Shown here: positions 1 to 11,496 of the stretch, one piece after another | How positions within the stretch are numbered: the stretch's first letter is position 1 | Layout of the letters: each line of letters begins with the position of its first letter | Source of the DNA: Agapetus fuscipes | Lineage: Eukaryota; Arthropoda; Insecta; Trichoptera; Glossosomatidae | NCBI GenBank assembly: GCA_951799405.1 | Contig: OX637334.1 | Coordinates: forward strand, 6,262,001 to 6,326,000 | Direction of reading: 5' to 3' | DNA: 64,000 nucleotides | Notes under the pieces: generated by a model | What the model saw: only the letters and a program-made list of their open reading frames with translations | Told to the model about the DNA's origin: nothing | The model's database searches: none | Program-made: the position numbers and the translations under genes

Positions 1-404
1 GGGGTCTTTGTACTTTTTCTTGAATAAATATGACACAACAGAATGATATTATGTTGGATGATCACGTAGAAAGATAGCTCACTATATTCAATGTTTGACT
101 TTAAAAATGCTACTTTATGCAACTCGACAGGCAGCTCCGATACAAGCGTCCTGTTTGCGTTTTGCCATGTCCATGGACACTGGACAGATACACGTATGTA
201 GGTAGAGACCAGCTTCGGACCGTGACAGAAGGTGGTACGGTTAAGCCTCGCCTGTGCCTAATCTGCAGATATTCTTTTACAGGAAGGGTGGACAGCCTTA
301 CAGTTACATCAACCTCATTACTATGACGTGATATATCAATACAAAATTTTCGAGATAAACGTATTTAGGAGTAATTGTATATTTATAATTCACCAAGCTA
401 TTTT
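1..404. other. No recognised feature
   Basis: AT-rich sequence. The only ORF above 60 codons resembles no family I know and has no supporting context. Confidence 0.5.
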
Positions 405-431
405 GCTGGAAGTCTCATCATCACGGCAATT

Positions 432-543
432 CTTACCTACCGAATATTGGTAATATTTGTATGAAGACCTGTCAATCCAAGATGGCCGCCAGTGAACAGC
501 TGATTAGTCTTCATGCAAATATTACCGATATTCGGTAGGTAAG
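432..543. mobile_element. Palindromic MITE (family D core)
   Basis: Two 37-bp arms at 432-468 and 507-543 are inverted repeats starting CTTACCTACCGAATATTGG, with a 38-bp loop. Related sequence lies inside the longer fold-back elements at 53.4 and 54.0 kb, so this is probably the core of that non-autonomous DNA transposon family. There is no coding capacity. Confidence 0.75.
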
Positions 544-562
544 CCTTATCCCTCGACAATCC

Positions 563-712
563 CAGCGCTTGCACATGCTGCATGTGTGCATACAAAATAA
601 AACAAACTTCAACTCAAGGCAACTCCTGCCGCCTTTGCCTAAAACCGGAGGGGCATCGACAAAAGTGAAACAAGTTTATATAGCATGAGTTTCATCCTCA
701 TACCAACCGATT
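563..712 (+). repeat. Diverged 262-bp monomer, 3' part
   Basis: Matches the distal half of the monomer: the 'tgcacatgctgcatgtg' region, the 'aactcctgccg' block and the 'cataccaacc' end. Strongly diverged single copy. Confidence 0.5.
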
Positions 713-734
713 AGTCAATACAAAAAAAAAAAAA

Positions 735-954
735 GGCTCAACCACTTCAGTTGAAGTGGGGACTTTCCAGCTCCCGAGGGTGCTGAAACTCCTTTCTTGT
801 GAAAGCTGAGTAAACTTTGCCGGCATTTTATTTTGAGCTTGAAAGAAACACCAAAACGGGAATTTATATTTTCTGACACCCTCGCTCGGTGAAATTCGAA
901 CCCGAGCTCTCGATACAGAATGCAAGCACTCTACCAACTGAGCTATCGACCGGT
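735..954 (-). mobile_element. tRNA-derived SINE, family A, 3'-truncated
   Basis: Read on the minus strand it begins with a tRNA-like head (A box TAGCTCAGTTGG, B box close to GGTTCGAATTTC). It continues through the 'gggtgtcagaaa' block and 'ctcagccttcacaagaaa' region to the 'cttcaactgaagtgg' stem. A homopolymer run on the + strand at 721-733 marks the far end. Confidence 0.8.
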
Positions 955-1247
955 CTGCAAGAAGTAATTTTTCGACAGGCAGAACTGAATTGTTCCATTC
1001 ACCATCTTACTACGCTCGGTCCATTCCGTTCTATACGAGAGCTGTTTAATATTCATATACACGCCAAAGCACTAAATAATCCTCCTTCTGGGGGAAGTGC
1101 AAGAAGGAGAGGAGAAGGAAGACACCTGCAAAGTCAGATGGAGCAAACAACGCCAAATTACCACTCGGTCATTCATGAGAGGAATTATCAGATCAACTGG
1201 AGTATTTGAAGTCATCAAAGAGCAACCGCAACAAACTTTCCATCAAG

Positions 1248-1397
1248 TCTTACAGCTACTGGGTCTTGCTTGAGTATTGGCGCTTTGTAGCGATGACCAA
1301 GCTCGTACACCTCTGCGGCACTACAACAAGTGTCATAAATTCCTTGAGTCTCTAGAATCTAGAGATTCTCCCGCACAGGGTTTCTTAAAAAAAACTT
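1248..1397 (+). mobile_element. SINE family B, 3' half
   Basis: Shares 'ctgggtcttgcttgag', 'ggcgctttgtagcgatgacc', 'cggcactacaacaagtgtca' and the 'tcccgcacagg' end followed by A-rich tail with the full copies at 10.8, 21.1 and 44.0 kb. The tRNA-like head is missing. Confidence 0.75.
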
Positions 1398-1523
1398 GCA
1401 TACTATTTTCGTTAGCGAATTTTTCTGTTGCCAAAATTTCATCAATGGAATTTTTGGTTAGCTACATTTTTTAAATCTTCACTTCAATCCAGTCAAATGC
1501 TGTCATTTCATACCAAAAACTAG

Positions 1524-1741
1524 TGTTTGATTCTAACCGAGGGTGAGAGAAATAATCCCTATTTTTGTTTCTATTTCAAACTCAAAACAAAAAACCTGCA
1601 AGTTTACTCAGCCTTCATAAGAAATGAGAACCAGCCACCTCAGGCGCTAAAAAAATCTCCACTTCATCTGAAATGGTTAGCGTACCTCACTTACCTTGAA
1701 TATAATTGGGTTACAAACACCGCATGCAAAAAGTTTCCCTA
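1524..1741 (+). mobile_element. SINE family A, body only
   Basis: Starts just 3' of the tRNA-like head at 'accgagggtg' and runs through the A-rich linker and 'actcagccttcataagaaat' to the 'cgcatgcaaaaag' segment. Diverged, with no B box left. Confidence 0.65.
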
Positions 1742-2082
1742 GATGTGCAGTTTAGTTCATTTATGTCACTCAATACTTAAATTGATGAACGTGGTATCAT
1801 GGGAAGAAATAAATTAATGTTGGAATGAAAAACCACCCGTAACAATGGAAGTCAACGAATTTTCATATTTTTCGTCAACGGAATTTTTCACGTTTCCAAT
1901 TTTCGGTCAACGGCATGTTTTTTACTATTTTTTTACAATCATGAACTAATTTTTTTTATTATTTTTTAACGTTAAAATCAAGGAAAGAAGCAAAATTAAG
2001 GGTGGAAACGAATTAAGAAGCCACACGTAGAAAAATCCTAGAAAACAAACGGTCATAGCACGTTGGTTGTGTATTATTCACA
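1742..2082. other. AT-rich, no gene
   Basis: Nothing coding. Between about 1850 and 1915 the short phrase 'gtcaacg(g)aattttt' recurs three times, which may be the remains of a degenerate simple repeat. Confidence 0.4.
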
Positions 2083-2305
2083 CATCTCTATTTAAGATTC
2101 ATATTAAATGCATACCACATGCAAACACGTCTAAGTTCGTACTTAATCGTGTTCCATTTGAACTTATATCAAAATAAAACCTAAACATCAAATGAACACA
2201 AATTGAAAACTCTTGCCGTCCTTCCGTGAATCTGGGGTGACGTTGGCAGAGTGAATCAATTTTTACAGTTTGGGGGGTCAGGCATATACGAGTCTATAAG
2301 TCAAG
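2083..2305 (+). repeat. Solo 262-bp monomer
   Basis: Diverged copy of the unit found in the Helitron-like elements: 'aagattcatattaaatgcat' start, 'ctcttgccgtccttcc' middle and 'ctataagtcaag' end. Confidence 0.65.
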
Positions 2306-2337
2306 TTGTAAATCGCCACCTTAAAGGTTAAACAGAA

Positions 2338-2550
2338 TAAGTGCTGATTCACTGATTTGAGCAATCGTGGATAAAACATTTTATTGGGAGTAACTTCTCA
2401 TAGTATGTGACCTATTTTTAAGGAAGCTATCTTCTAAGCTATGGGAATTATTTTTTTTTTGTTTGTGTTTTATTTTGTATTAATCTGAGAAACCCATATT
2501 AACTGAACACGCCACGTATTCAATTTTATCTTTAAGGTATCAAAATATAG
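2338..2550 (+). repeat. Unclassified dispersed repeat, copy 1
   Basis: Matches 4966-5195: both have 'tgctgattcactgatttgag', then 'gtaacttctcatagt', then 'gaaacccat', then 'aaggtatc'. Spacing is similar but indels are many. No coding capacity or termini recognised. Confidence 0.55.
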
Positions 2551-3459
2551 TACGCATTTATGTAACTATGGGAAAAAAGTTAAATGAAGGTGTACAACAT
2601 TACAGCTCAACCGCCAAAAACATTGGGTCCTTGTATAGCATACTTTTAAATAAGATAATACGATTTTCGTACAGATTTTTAATATTTCTCATGTGCCTGG
2701 CTGTGACATGACTTAAATTCTTTCATGTCTGGAAAAGTAACAATGTACTGACTCCCACATGAGAGAAAAATCCAGAATATTCCGTGAATGTAAAAGAAAA
2801 TAAACCAAAATAAGTAGTATCTAATATTATATTTTGTTCGTATTTTTCCCCGACCGAAATTAAATATTTTTTCTTACAATGTGGTATTTTTTTTCAACAC
2901 CTACGATTGAAATTTTCCATTTAATAAAATACTCGTAGAAAGATGAGTAGGTAACTACTTCATTTTTTCTGTAAAAATTTGATGAGTTTTTTTAACCTGA
3001 AATTATTATTTTCAGCTCTCATTTCAGTTATTTTTTGCACTATGGGGGGTGAAAGCCTCTGCAGAAATGAATCTATTGATTGCGTCTGAAAGACAGACGG
3101 AATATACCCGTATGTGCTTAAAACAATTCTGTATTTTAGATTAAAGATAAAATATATAGAATGGTACACTTGATAAAGAAATCAAACTTTTTGTAAGCAT
3201 GTTAATCATTTTGTTTATGAAATCTTCATACATATGTCTACATTTTATGTTAGCCGATATACATGCAGGTTGGTAAACCTTCCACATGAAATGAGAACCA
3301 ACTCCCTCAAAAGTATGATACTTCATAGAAAGTACCTTTTAAGTAATAACAATAGTATGATGATTTATTTGATGAGCGCTGCTTTTGCGTGAATCACACT
3401 TCAAGAGCACTCTGCGAGTTTGGTCGTTGCTATAGAAAGCGCTAATTTTCTAGCATGTT
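2551..3459. other. No recognised feature
   Basis: About 0.9 kb of AT-rich sequence. Small ORFs on the minus strand lack any family resemblance. Confidence 0.45.
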
Positions 3460-3625
3460 CCAGTAAGGCTGGATGGACATTTGGTACAGGTATTTGAATT
3501 TTCCAACGCAGCGAAGAGCATATTAAAAGTAAAAATGTTTTTTTTGCTACGCCGCATTCGAACCCACGCTATTCGATTAACGAGTCTGAAACGCTATTTT
3601 CAAGAATTCAGACTATGGATCGGTC
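3460..3625 (-). mobile_element. SINE family B, 5' half, decayed
   Basis: Minus-strand reading gives a degraded tRNA-like head, then a 'gctcttcgctgcgttggaaaa' block (compare GCTCTTCGCTGGGTTG) and 'tccatccagcctta'. Heavily mutated. Confidence 0.6.
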
Positions 3626-4127
3626 AATATAGAAATATATGTACAAAAAAAATAGGTTTTACTTGTAAAATACTACCCTGAACAAGATTATGTGCGTGTT
3701 GTTTCAACGTGAGCTTATGTATTCAAAATAACAAATAATTAACTGCATCCCTGATTCCCATCAGCTTGTTGTTTTTAATCAGTTTAAGGTCACCACAATT
3801 CGCTACTTCACAACCTAAGTGCACAATAAATGTGCAGCTTTTTCTGCGTTCAAAACCACAACCGGTCTTTGAATATTCAATACTCGAATGATATCGCTCA
3901 AAGGACTTTAAGTTCCATCGACTGCCACAAAACATCGACAGATTGGAATCGACAAACCGATCAAACAGTCGATAAACTTCCGACAGCTAGAACTGTGGAA
4001 AGTTCTCAAACAATAAGTCAGCCAGTAAAGGTTACTATAGGCGGTCATATGTGCTTGTCATTTCTGCATTTAACCGTGAAATAACGCAACGCAAGCTGCC
4101 TGTGAATGTTTCATCTCCCAGGCATTT
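3626..4127. other. No recognised feature
   Basis: The two overlapping small ORFs on opposite strands between 3.7 and 4.1 kb have no recognisable domain. Confidence 0.4.
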
Positions 4128-4397
4128 AACGCTCAGATCTAATCTTATTTAATCTAATCTAAGTTGCAAAGATATGTTTCATTGGAGATTTACATTACAT
4201 GCATTCTCACAACCAGACACGTACAAGTTCGCGCTTGCAAATGCCGCCTCATGTGAACCTACAACATAAAAACCAAATCTAAAATGGACATACACCCTGC
4301 AACTCTTGCCGTCCTTCCCTGTAACAGGGGTGACATTGGCAAAAGGAACCATTTTTATAGCATGGGTGGTCAGCCGCATACCAACCTATAAGTCAAG
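4128..4397 (+). repeat. Solo 262-bp monomer, near full length
   Basis: Begins with short 'atcta/atctt' repeats and 'taagttgcaaagatatg', ends 'caacctataagtcaagga'. Very close to the solo copies at 17.9 kb and 12.2 kb, which share 'cattggagatt' and 'cagacacgtacaagttcgcg', so these form a subfamily distinct from the array monomers. Confidence 0.8.
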
Positions 4398-4430
4398 GAT
4401 CTATGGAAACTAAGATAGTCTGACATTATT

Positions 4431-4756
4431 ATTTTTTTAAGAAATCCTGTTTGGGAGACTCCCTGGATTCTAGAGACTCTAGGGGTCTATGACACTTGTG
4501 GTAGTGCCGCAGAGGTGCACGAGCTTGATCATCGCTACAAAGCGCCAACACTCAAACAAGACCCAGGTGCTGTAAGGCTGGATGGACCTTTTTAGTGGCC
4601 GGTCTTTGGTAAAGGCTTTATGTTTTTTTTCAATCCAGCGAAGAGCGTATTTGGAAATATAAATTGTATATTTTTTGTGCTCCGCCGGGATCCGAATCCA
4701 CAACCTTCCATTAACGAGTCCGAAGTGTTGCCACTGGACTACGGACCGGTCCAAGA
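4431..4756 (-). mobile_element. SINE family B, full length
   Basis: On the minus strand: tRNA-like head with box-B-like sequence, the 'gctcttcgctgg' block, 'ctgggtcttg', 'cggcactaccacaagtgtca' and an A-rich tail (poly-T at 4431 on +). Its 5' end abuts a 5S rRNA-like sequence in the same orientation. Confidence 0.85.
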
Positions 4757-4759
4757 AAT

Positions 4760-4881
4760 GCCAACGACACGCGGTGTATCTACCTGAGCGGGCACCCATC
4801 CAAGTAGCATCCGCGCCCAATGTTGCTTAACTTCGGTGATCTGATGAGAACCGGTGCTTTCAACATGGTATTGTCGTTGAC
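4760..4881 (-). rRNA. 5S rRNA-derived sequence, probable pseudogene
   Basis: The minus strand reads as a 5S rRNA from end to end: GTCAACGACAATACCATGTT, then CACCGGTTCTCATCAGATCA, CCGAAGTTAAGCAACATTGG, GCGCGGATGCTACTTGGATG and a terminal GTGTCGTTGGC. The conserved internal promoter region (GATCACCGAAGTTAAGCAAC) is preserved. The distal stem region has extra and altered bases relative to typical insect 5S and the total is about 122 nt, so it is likely a pseudogene or a retroposed copy. About 3 nt separate it from the 5' end of a SINE-B in the same orientation, suggesting a 5S/tRNA-SINE chimera. A 5S-derived SINE head is the alternative. Confidence 0.8.
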
Positions 4882-4965
4882 AAATAGTCAATAATAAAGT
4901 TTTCAGCGCGGATGATAACGATTTGCTATTTTCTTCGCAGCAAAGTCACACGTCTAAGTAACTGA

Positions 4966-5195
4966 ATAAATGCTGATTCACTGATTTGAGAAATCATCGT
5001 TAAAACATAGTATTTGGTGTAACTTCTCATAGTGAGTGAACAAATTATAAGAAAGTGATCATGGAAAACGTCTAAACTACAGGATTTTCACACTATTTTA
5101 AGGTTTTCTCTCGTAAAAAAGGTGCATTTATCTAAGAAACCCATGTTGTCTCAATATGCCACTTATTCAGTTTTACGTATAAGGTATCGATATTT
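4966..5195 (+). repeat. Unclassified dispersed repeat, copy 2
   Basis: Same order of blocks as 2338-2550 ('tgctgattcactgatttgag' through 'aaggtatcgatat'). Confidence 0.55.
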
Positions 5196-5359
5196 AATAA
5201 CAGTTAATAAAATATTAGTGCACCTTTTTTTCCCCTTTTTAATACATGTGTTGCAAATGCGTGGAGATTCCATTTTAGAAATAATGAGAGTAGGTCTCAA
5301 ATGCATCCAAGATAAAAAGGACACGCAAAACGTCAAAAAGGTATTCTACAAGCCATAAA

Positions 5360-5455
5360 CACCTCTGCGGCACTACAACAAGTGTCATAGACCCCTGGAG
5401 TCTTTAGAATCTAGGGAGTTTCCCGCACAGGATTTCTTAAAAAAAAAAAATGTGG
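5360..5455 (+). mobile_element. SINE family B, 3' end fragment
   Basis: Contains 'cggcactacaacaagtgtca', 'agaatctagggag' and 'cgcacaggatttctt' plus an A run. It is 5'-truncated as expected for target-primed insertion. Confidence 0.7.
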
Positions 5456-5949
5456 GTATGATCGAGGGACAGTTAACGCCGATCGACGTTCCGGCGAGTA
5501 TCTACAAGATATAATACATTAAAAGTTGAAAACTGTTCTTCCTTTTTAGATCTGTAGAACATAAGGAGGACTAGAATACAAGATGGATAAACATTGCTTT
5601 AAATTAATCTTAGGATAGAAACAGAAGAAATGACAATTAGTCACGTTCGGTTGTATAATGACGATGTGCAAGAATGGCACACGTAAATGAGCATCTATGT
5701 TAGAAATTAGTCTAACTGCTGCAGTCATTCCAACAATACTCCATTTCTCATCTCCCTAAGTGTCTTAATTTCTTCATCCATCAATGCCGAAGATCTCCAC
5801 AAACAGGACTTATGGAGAATCAGCCAAGTTATCCTGACCACTTACTCAACTTCCTACTTCTGTTACTGTAACTGTTACCCCAGCATCTTTCCACTAAAGA
5901 TGTTCAAAAACCTCTGCACCATGCTGTCTTCTTTTTCTTCTTATTCTTG
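5456..5949. other. No recognised feature
   Basis: No coding or repeat signal that I can assign. Confidence 0.4.
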
Positions 5950-6130
5950 TGCAATATTCATTGAAGGTTGACGATCATCATTTGGATTTGCACCTTCAAT
6001 ATAGCTGCGCAAAAGAGATCATTTGTGTGTCTGCCAAACAACTCTCTTAAGTTCTTCAACCAGGATGGTTTCCTTCGACCTGGAGCTCGTCGTCATTTTT
6101 CTTTCCATAACGATATCCTGGAGTTTTTTT
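5950..6130 (-). pseudogene. LINE C-terminal tail fragment (decayed)
   Basis: The minus strand translates, across a frameshift, to a segment resembling the far C-terminus of the LINE at 61.7-62.2 kb: a Trp-Leu-Lys-Asn-Leu-like block, then an alternation of hydrophobic residues ending in 'QIQMMIVNLQ'. Too short and broken to classify further. Confidence 0.35.
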
Positions 6131-6744
6131 TATGTAGGTACGAGTATCTGACGACACACTTACACGCATGGATTACAGATTGTAGAATTCACCACTCCTG
6201 GTTGTTATTTAATTCACTTTTTAAATGCCAAATATATTTTTCACGATCTTTTTAAAATCAAAGCCAGCTCTATTTACATAATTATTTAAAGGTGATAACG
6301 ACTTGACCAGTGTTTTCCAACTTTATTTTCGCTCATCGCCCTTTTATGCATAAATGCATAATTACATCGCTCTCTTATTTCTAAATACAAATCCTCAAAA
6401 ACAGCATCGAAGGGAGAGGACAGTAGACACAGGTTTTAAGAGACCGCCTCCAAGTTGGGAACCACTGATCAAGACTAAGGCTAGTAAATTCAAAATTTTA
6501 TAGCGTTGGCTGAAAAAAAACATCTACCAGTTTTGAACCTTGTCCCCCAATTATGAACTTAGCCTTTTTAACAAGTTTAAAGAAAACAATGATGCTTTAT
6601 AATCAAAACTCCTTTTGTTCTCGTTTCATCAATTTGCAGTATTATCTACTATAAAGTGGTACAACGGCATAGAGTTCGCATGTTCGGCATAAGTTGACAC
6701 CTTTCGGGCAAATTCTTTGAAACGTGGTATGATGACGTAACTGA
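6131..6744. other. No recognised feature
   Basis: AT-rich and non-coding in appearance. Confidence 0.4.
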
Positions 6745-7076
6745 GAGAACTCAACTAAGCTACACATATAGTGTAACTTTTTGCCTGTGTTATCCCAGAA
6801 GAGAGATCCCAGATGGACAATACGGGATCTATTCATTTTTACGGTTGAGGGAGCAGCCTCACGTCAACCTCTTTAATTGAAGTGGGGGTCGTCCAGCTCC
6901 CGAGGGGTCTGGTTCTTATTGCTTTTGAAGGCTGAATACACCTTGCTGGTAAATATTTTGGGTTTGAAGTAAACACCGAAACAGAAAATCATTTCCGACA
7001 CCCTCGGAAGGATTCGATCCCGAGCTCTCGACATGGAATACAAGCACTCTACCAACTGAACTATCGACTGGACTTT
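6745..7076 (-). mobile_element. SINE family A, near full length
   Basis: The minus strand starts with a tRNA-like head ending in CGGGATCGAATCCT and passes through the 'gacccccacttcaatt' stem to a 3' end containing 'acactatatgtgtagctta'. This 3' block recurs at the ends of the copies at 20.0, 54.2 and 55.0 kb and so defines the family's 3' end. Confidence 0.8.
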
Positions 7077-7793
7077 GAACTGAGCTATAAACCAGACTAT
7101 GAAATTATATTATTAACATACATTTTCCTTTTGTTATTTGAGATTAATTTGTATTACATTTTGTTTTCCTTACATCTATTACATAGTTGATTGATTGTTG
7201 TTACGCTTAAACTCACCAAAAAGAGACTAAGCTCTTGTGTGTGGTGAGGGGCTGCCGGGACGTATGTATGTATTGTGACTTAGAAAACAAATCAGACATT
7301 AACCATGAAATTTTAATCAACTTCTATCCAATGCTACTCTAAGCTCCATCCCCCGATTTGTTTCAACATGAATACCGCTTGTATTTTTGGCTTGTTTTCG
7401 GAGCTCAGTAAAAATTCAAAGGAGTTTACAAGTCAAAACATGAATAATTGCCTTGCAGCGGATGCACTGTTCCGTGATTCTGGAATTTCATCTTTCAGAC
7501 CATTAGTCCGCGCTCAAATTTCATCCGTGAACGTTAAAAATATATATACAACCACTATGGAAATTGGGCCACAATCAGCCTTTATTCATAAATAGGTTTT
7601 AATTTTTAATCCGGCTTAAAGTTAGTGGTTCTACTCAACATAAAAAGTTTAAACCTAATTTTTGGTGTAACTAATCTAATGAATCGGGCCGTAATAGTCT
7701 ACCTATCTGTGCTAATATTTTAAACAGTTTTTGCTCTGAAAATCATGAAACTCGATTTTCTTATTGTATTGTATTTACTTCAATATATTTTTA
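7077..7793. other. No recognised feature
   Basis: Left flank of the first Helitron-like element. A short ORF at 7368-7595 has no recognisable domain. Confidence 0.4.
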
Positions 7794-10533
7794 CTAGGGG
7801 CGTTGCCCCTGGCTGCTACGCAGCCCAACCCCTTAACATTTGGTGAATGTGTATATTGCGCATAGTTTCCTCGCGTTAAAATTCGGAAAACATGTAAAAT
7901 AAAAACATGCAGCCTTTGTAAAAGAAAATCGACCACCCATAGTTTAAAAAATGGTTCACTTTGAAGATTTCAGCTGTGTTTCAGGGAAGATTGGCAAGAG
8001 TTGCAGGGCTTATATTAATTTGAGATTGGGTTTTTATGTTGTAAGTCAACATGCATTATGTGTAAGCGCGAACTTATAAATGTCTGCTTGTGGGAATGCA
8101 TTTAATATGAATCTCGATTGGTATGTATCTTTGCAACTTAGATTATAGAACTTAATAAAATAATTTCCTTGACTTATAGGTTAGTATGTGGCTGACCACC
8201 CATACTGTAAGAATGGTTTACAATGAAAATTTTATCTCTGTTTGAGGAAAAGTCGGCAAGAGTTGCAGGGCTTATGTTCATTTGAGATTAGTTTTTTATT
8301 TTATAAGTCCACATGGGGCATTTGTAAGCGCGAACTTATACCTGTCTGCTTGTGGGAATGCATTTAATATGAATCTCAAATGGTATGTATCTTTGCAACT
8401 TAGATTATAGAACTTAATAAAATAATTTCCTTGACTTATAGGTTAGTATGTGGCTGACCACCCATACTGTAAGAATGGTTAATAATGAAAATTTTATCTC
8501 TGTTTGAGGAAAAGTCGGCAAGAGTTGCAGGGCTTATGTTCATTTGAGATTAGTTTTTTATTTTATAAGTCCACATGGGGCATTTGTATGCGCGAACTTA
8601 TACCTGTCTGCTTGTGGGAATGCATTTAATATGAATCTCAAATGGTATGTATCTTTGCAACTTAGATTAATGAACTAAACAAAATAATTTCCTTGACTAA
8701 AAGGTTAGTATGTGGCTGACATGGGGCATTTGTAAGCGCGAACTTATACCTGTCTGCTTGTGGGAATGCATTTAATATGAATCTCAAATGGTATGTATCT
8801 TTGCAACTAAGATTAATGAACTAAACAAAATAATTTCCTTGACTAAAAGGTTAGTATGTGGCTGACCACCCATACTGTAAGAATGGTTTACAATGAAAAT
8901 TTTATCTCTGTTTGAGGAAAAGTCGGCAAGAGTTGCAGGGCTTATGTTCATTTGAGATTAGTTTTTTATTTTATAAGTCCACATGGGGCATTTGTAAGCG
9001 CGAACTTATACCTGTCTGCTTGTGGGAATGCATTTAATATGAATCTCAAATGGTATGTATCTTTGCAACTTAGATTAATGAACTAAACAAAATAATTTCC
9101 TTGACTAAAAGGTTAGTATGTGGCTGACCACCCATACTGTAAGAATGGTTTACAATGAAAATTTTATCTCTGTTTGAGGAAAAGTCGGCAAGAGTTGCAG
9201 GGCTTATGTTCATTTGAGATTAGTTTTTTATTTTATAAGTCCACATGGGGCATTTGTAAGCGCGAACTTATACCTGTCTGCTTGTGGGAATGCATTTAAT
9301 ATGAATCTCAAATGGTATGTATCTTTGCAACTTAGATTAATGAACTAAACAAAATAATTTCCTTGACTAAAAGGTTAGTATGTGGCTGACCACCCATACT
9401 GTAAGCAATGGTTCACAATGCAAATTTTATCTCTGTTTGAGGAAAAGTCGGCAAGAGTTGCAGGGCTTATGTTCATTTGAGATTAGTTTTTTTTTATTTT
9501 GCAAGTCCACATTGGGCATTTGTAAGCGTGAACTTGTACCTGTCTGCTTGTGGGAATGCATTTAATATGAATCTCAAATGGTATGTATCTTTGCAACTTA
9601 GATTATAGAACTTAATAAAATAATTTCCTTGACTTATAGGTTAGTATGTGGCTGACCACCCATACTGTAAGAATGGTTTACAATGAAAATTTTATCTCTG
9701 TTTGAGGAAAAGTCGGCAAGAGTTGCAGGGCTTATGTTCATTTGAGATTAGTTTTTTATTTTATAAGTCCACATGGGGCATTTGTAAGCGCGAACTTATA
9801 CCTGTCTGCTTGTGGGAATGCATTTAATATGAATCTCAAATGGTATGTATCTTTGCAACTTAGATTATAGAACTTAATAAAATAATTTCCTTGACTTATA
9901 GGTTAGTATGTGGCTGACCACCCATACTGTAAGAATGGTTAATAATGAAAATTTTATCTCTGTTTGAGGAAAAGTCGGCAAGAGTTGCAGGGCTTATGTT
10001 CATTTGGAATGGGCTGTTATGTTGTAAGTACACATGCAGCATATGTAAGCGGGAACTTATACATATCTGCTTGTGAAAATGCATTTAATATAAATCTGAA
10101 ATGATATATATCTTTGCAGCTTAGATTAGATTAGATTAGAACTTATACATGTCTGCTCGTAAGAATGCATGTAATATGAATCTCAAATGTTATATATGTT
10201 TGCAACTTAGATTACAGATTGAAATCCATTTTTATTTGGCTTTTTTTTTATTTTTAATTTGCATGAAATAAAAGAAAATGTAAAAAAAACTTTTACGTTT
10301 TGCCGCTAGATGTCAATATTGTTCCATACATTTTTAGTATGAACAAACAGATTAATTCCTAAAAGTTTTCATACATTTCTAAACACACACGCGTAAGCTC
10401 GCCGCATTGCAGCATATATACAAAAATTAATTTGCTATAGAGCATGAATGTGTTTCATCTGCTGTGATGGCATTGATTTTGAAAATCGAAACTCGACGAC
10501 GAATGACGACGACGAAGGGCAATATAATAAAGG
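7794..10533 (-). mobile_element. Helitron-like non-autonomous element, copy 1
   Basis: Read on the minus strand it starts TCCTTTATTATATTGCCC at 10533 and ends GCCCCTAG at 7794, flanked by A on the 5' side and T on the 3' side. This is the classic Helitron insertion pattern (A^T, 5'-TC, 3'-CTRR). Near the 3' end lie two short hairpins (stems GGCTGC/GCAGCC and AGGGGC/GCCCCT). The last stem runs into CTAG, closer than the usual 10-12 nt spacing, so assignment to Helitron rather than a Helentron/HINE relative is an inference. It encodes nothing. The interior is a satellite array bounded by a unique ~330-bp 5' module and a ~180-bp 3' module, both nearly identical to those in copy 2. Confidence 0.7.
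7930..10205 (-). repeat. 262-bp satellite array inside Helitron copy 1
   Basis: The phrase 'tttgcaactta' recurs at about 8133, 8395, 8657, 8803, 9065, 9327, 9593, 9855 and 10116, giving a 262-bp period. One unit (8657-8803) lacks about 116 bp. The unit next to the 5' module is cut to about 86 bp, exactly as in copy 2. Confidence 0.95.
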
Positions 10534-10554
10534 ATAATCTATCTCAATATTCTA

Positions 10555-10735
10555 TATCAGCTATAATCTATCTATAATCTAAGTTGCAAGAATATATTCA
10601 TTCAAAGCTCTCAGATGTATGCCCACAAACAAACACGTGTAGTTCGCGCTTACAAATGCTGATTGTGTACTTACAAATAAAATCCAAACTCAAATGAACA
10701 TAAGCCCTCCAACTCTTGCCGTTTTATCATAAGCC
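10555..10735 (+). repeat. 262-bp monomer, 5' two-thirds
   Basis: Starts 'taatctaagttgcaag' and stops at 'aactcttgccg', just beyond the 5' end of the Helitron-like element and in the opposite orientation to its array. Confidence 0.65.
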
Positions 10736-10761
10736 CTGCAATTCATTATCCTTAATTGGAG

Positions 10762-11088
10762 TTTTTTTTTTTTTTTTAAGAAATCCTGTGCGGGAGACTC
10801 CCTAGATTCTAAAGACTCTAGGGGTCTATGACACTTGTTGTAGTGCCGCAGAGGTGTACGAGCTTGGTCGTCGCTACAAAGCGCCAATACTCAAGCAAGA
10901 CCCAGTTGCTGTAAGGCTGGATGGACTTTTGGTGACCGGTCATTGGTAAAGGTTTATGAATTTTTCAACCCAGCGAAGAGCACATTCGAAATATTAATGG
11001 TATATTTTTGTGCTCCGCCGGGATCCGAATCCACAACCTTCCATTTACGAGTCCGAAGTGTTGCCACTACGGACTACGGATTGCAAGG
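10762..11088 (-). mobile_element. SINE family B, full length
   Basis: Poly-T at 10762 on the + strand is the A tail. The minus strand then carries the complete family B sequence up to the tRNA-like head near 11085. Short and undisrupted, so fairly recent. Confidence 0.85.
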
Positions 11089-11496
11089 ATATATAACATT
11101 GACTATTAATATTCGCATCCATATCTCAGAAATAAGATATATTGGCAAGAAAAAATATTTGTACCACTATGGGTGGTCAAACGTACCAACTATTTACTAA
11201 AAAAGAAAACCTGCAATTTGAAAAAAAATGTTTTCCGGAACTGTTAATATGTCGTTATATTTTTTATTACTAGGAGTTTTGAAAGCTTACTATTCTTTCT
11301 ACCATTTCATCATTTTCTCAAGGCGTTGATGTCCATAATTTTTTTTAATACATTTCTTACATTACTCTCACTCCGTATATGAAAAAAAAAACTCAAGCTG
11401 AAATCTAAGTCTGAACTTTTATTTTTCGCAGTTTAACTTAAACGTGATTAAGCTACACGTACATTGAAACTCATTGCTTTGTTCTTCCCAAAAGGC
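11089..11496. other. No recognised feature
   Basis: AT-rich, no ORF of interest. Confidence 0.4.

Noticed and set aside
7930..10205. CRISPR-like array
   Set aside because: Units are contiguous 262-bp tandem repeats with no unique spacers, in a eukaryotic transposon.
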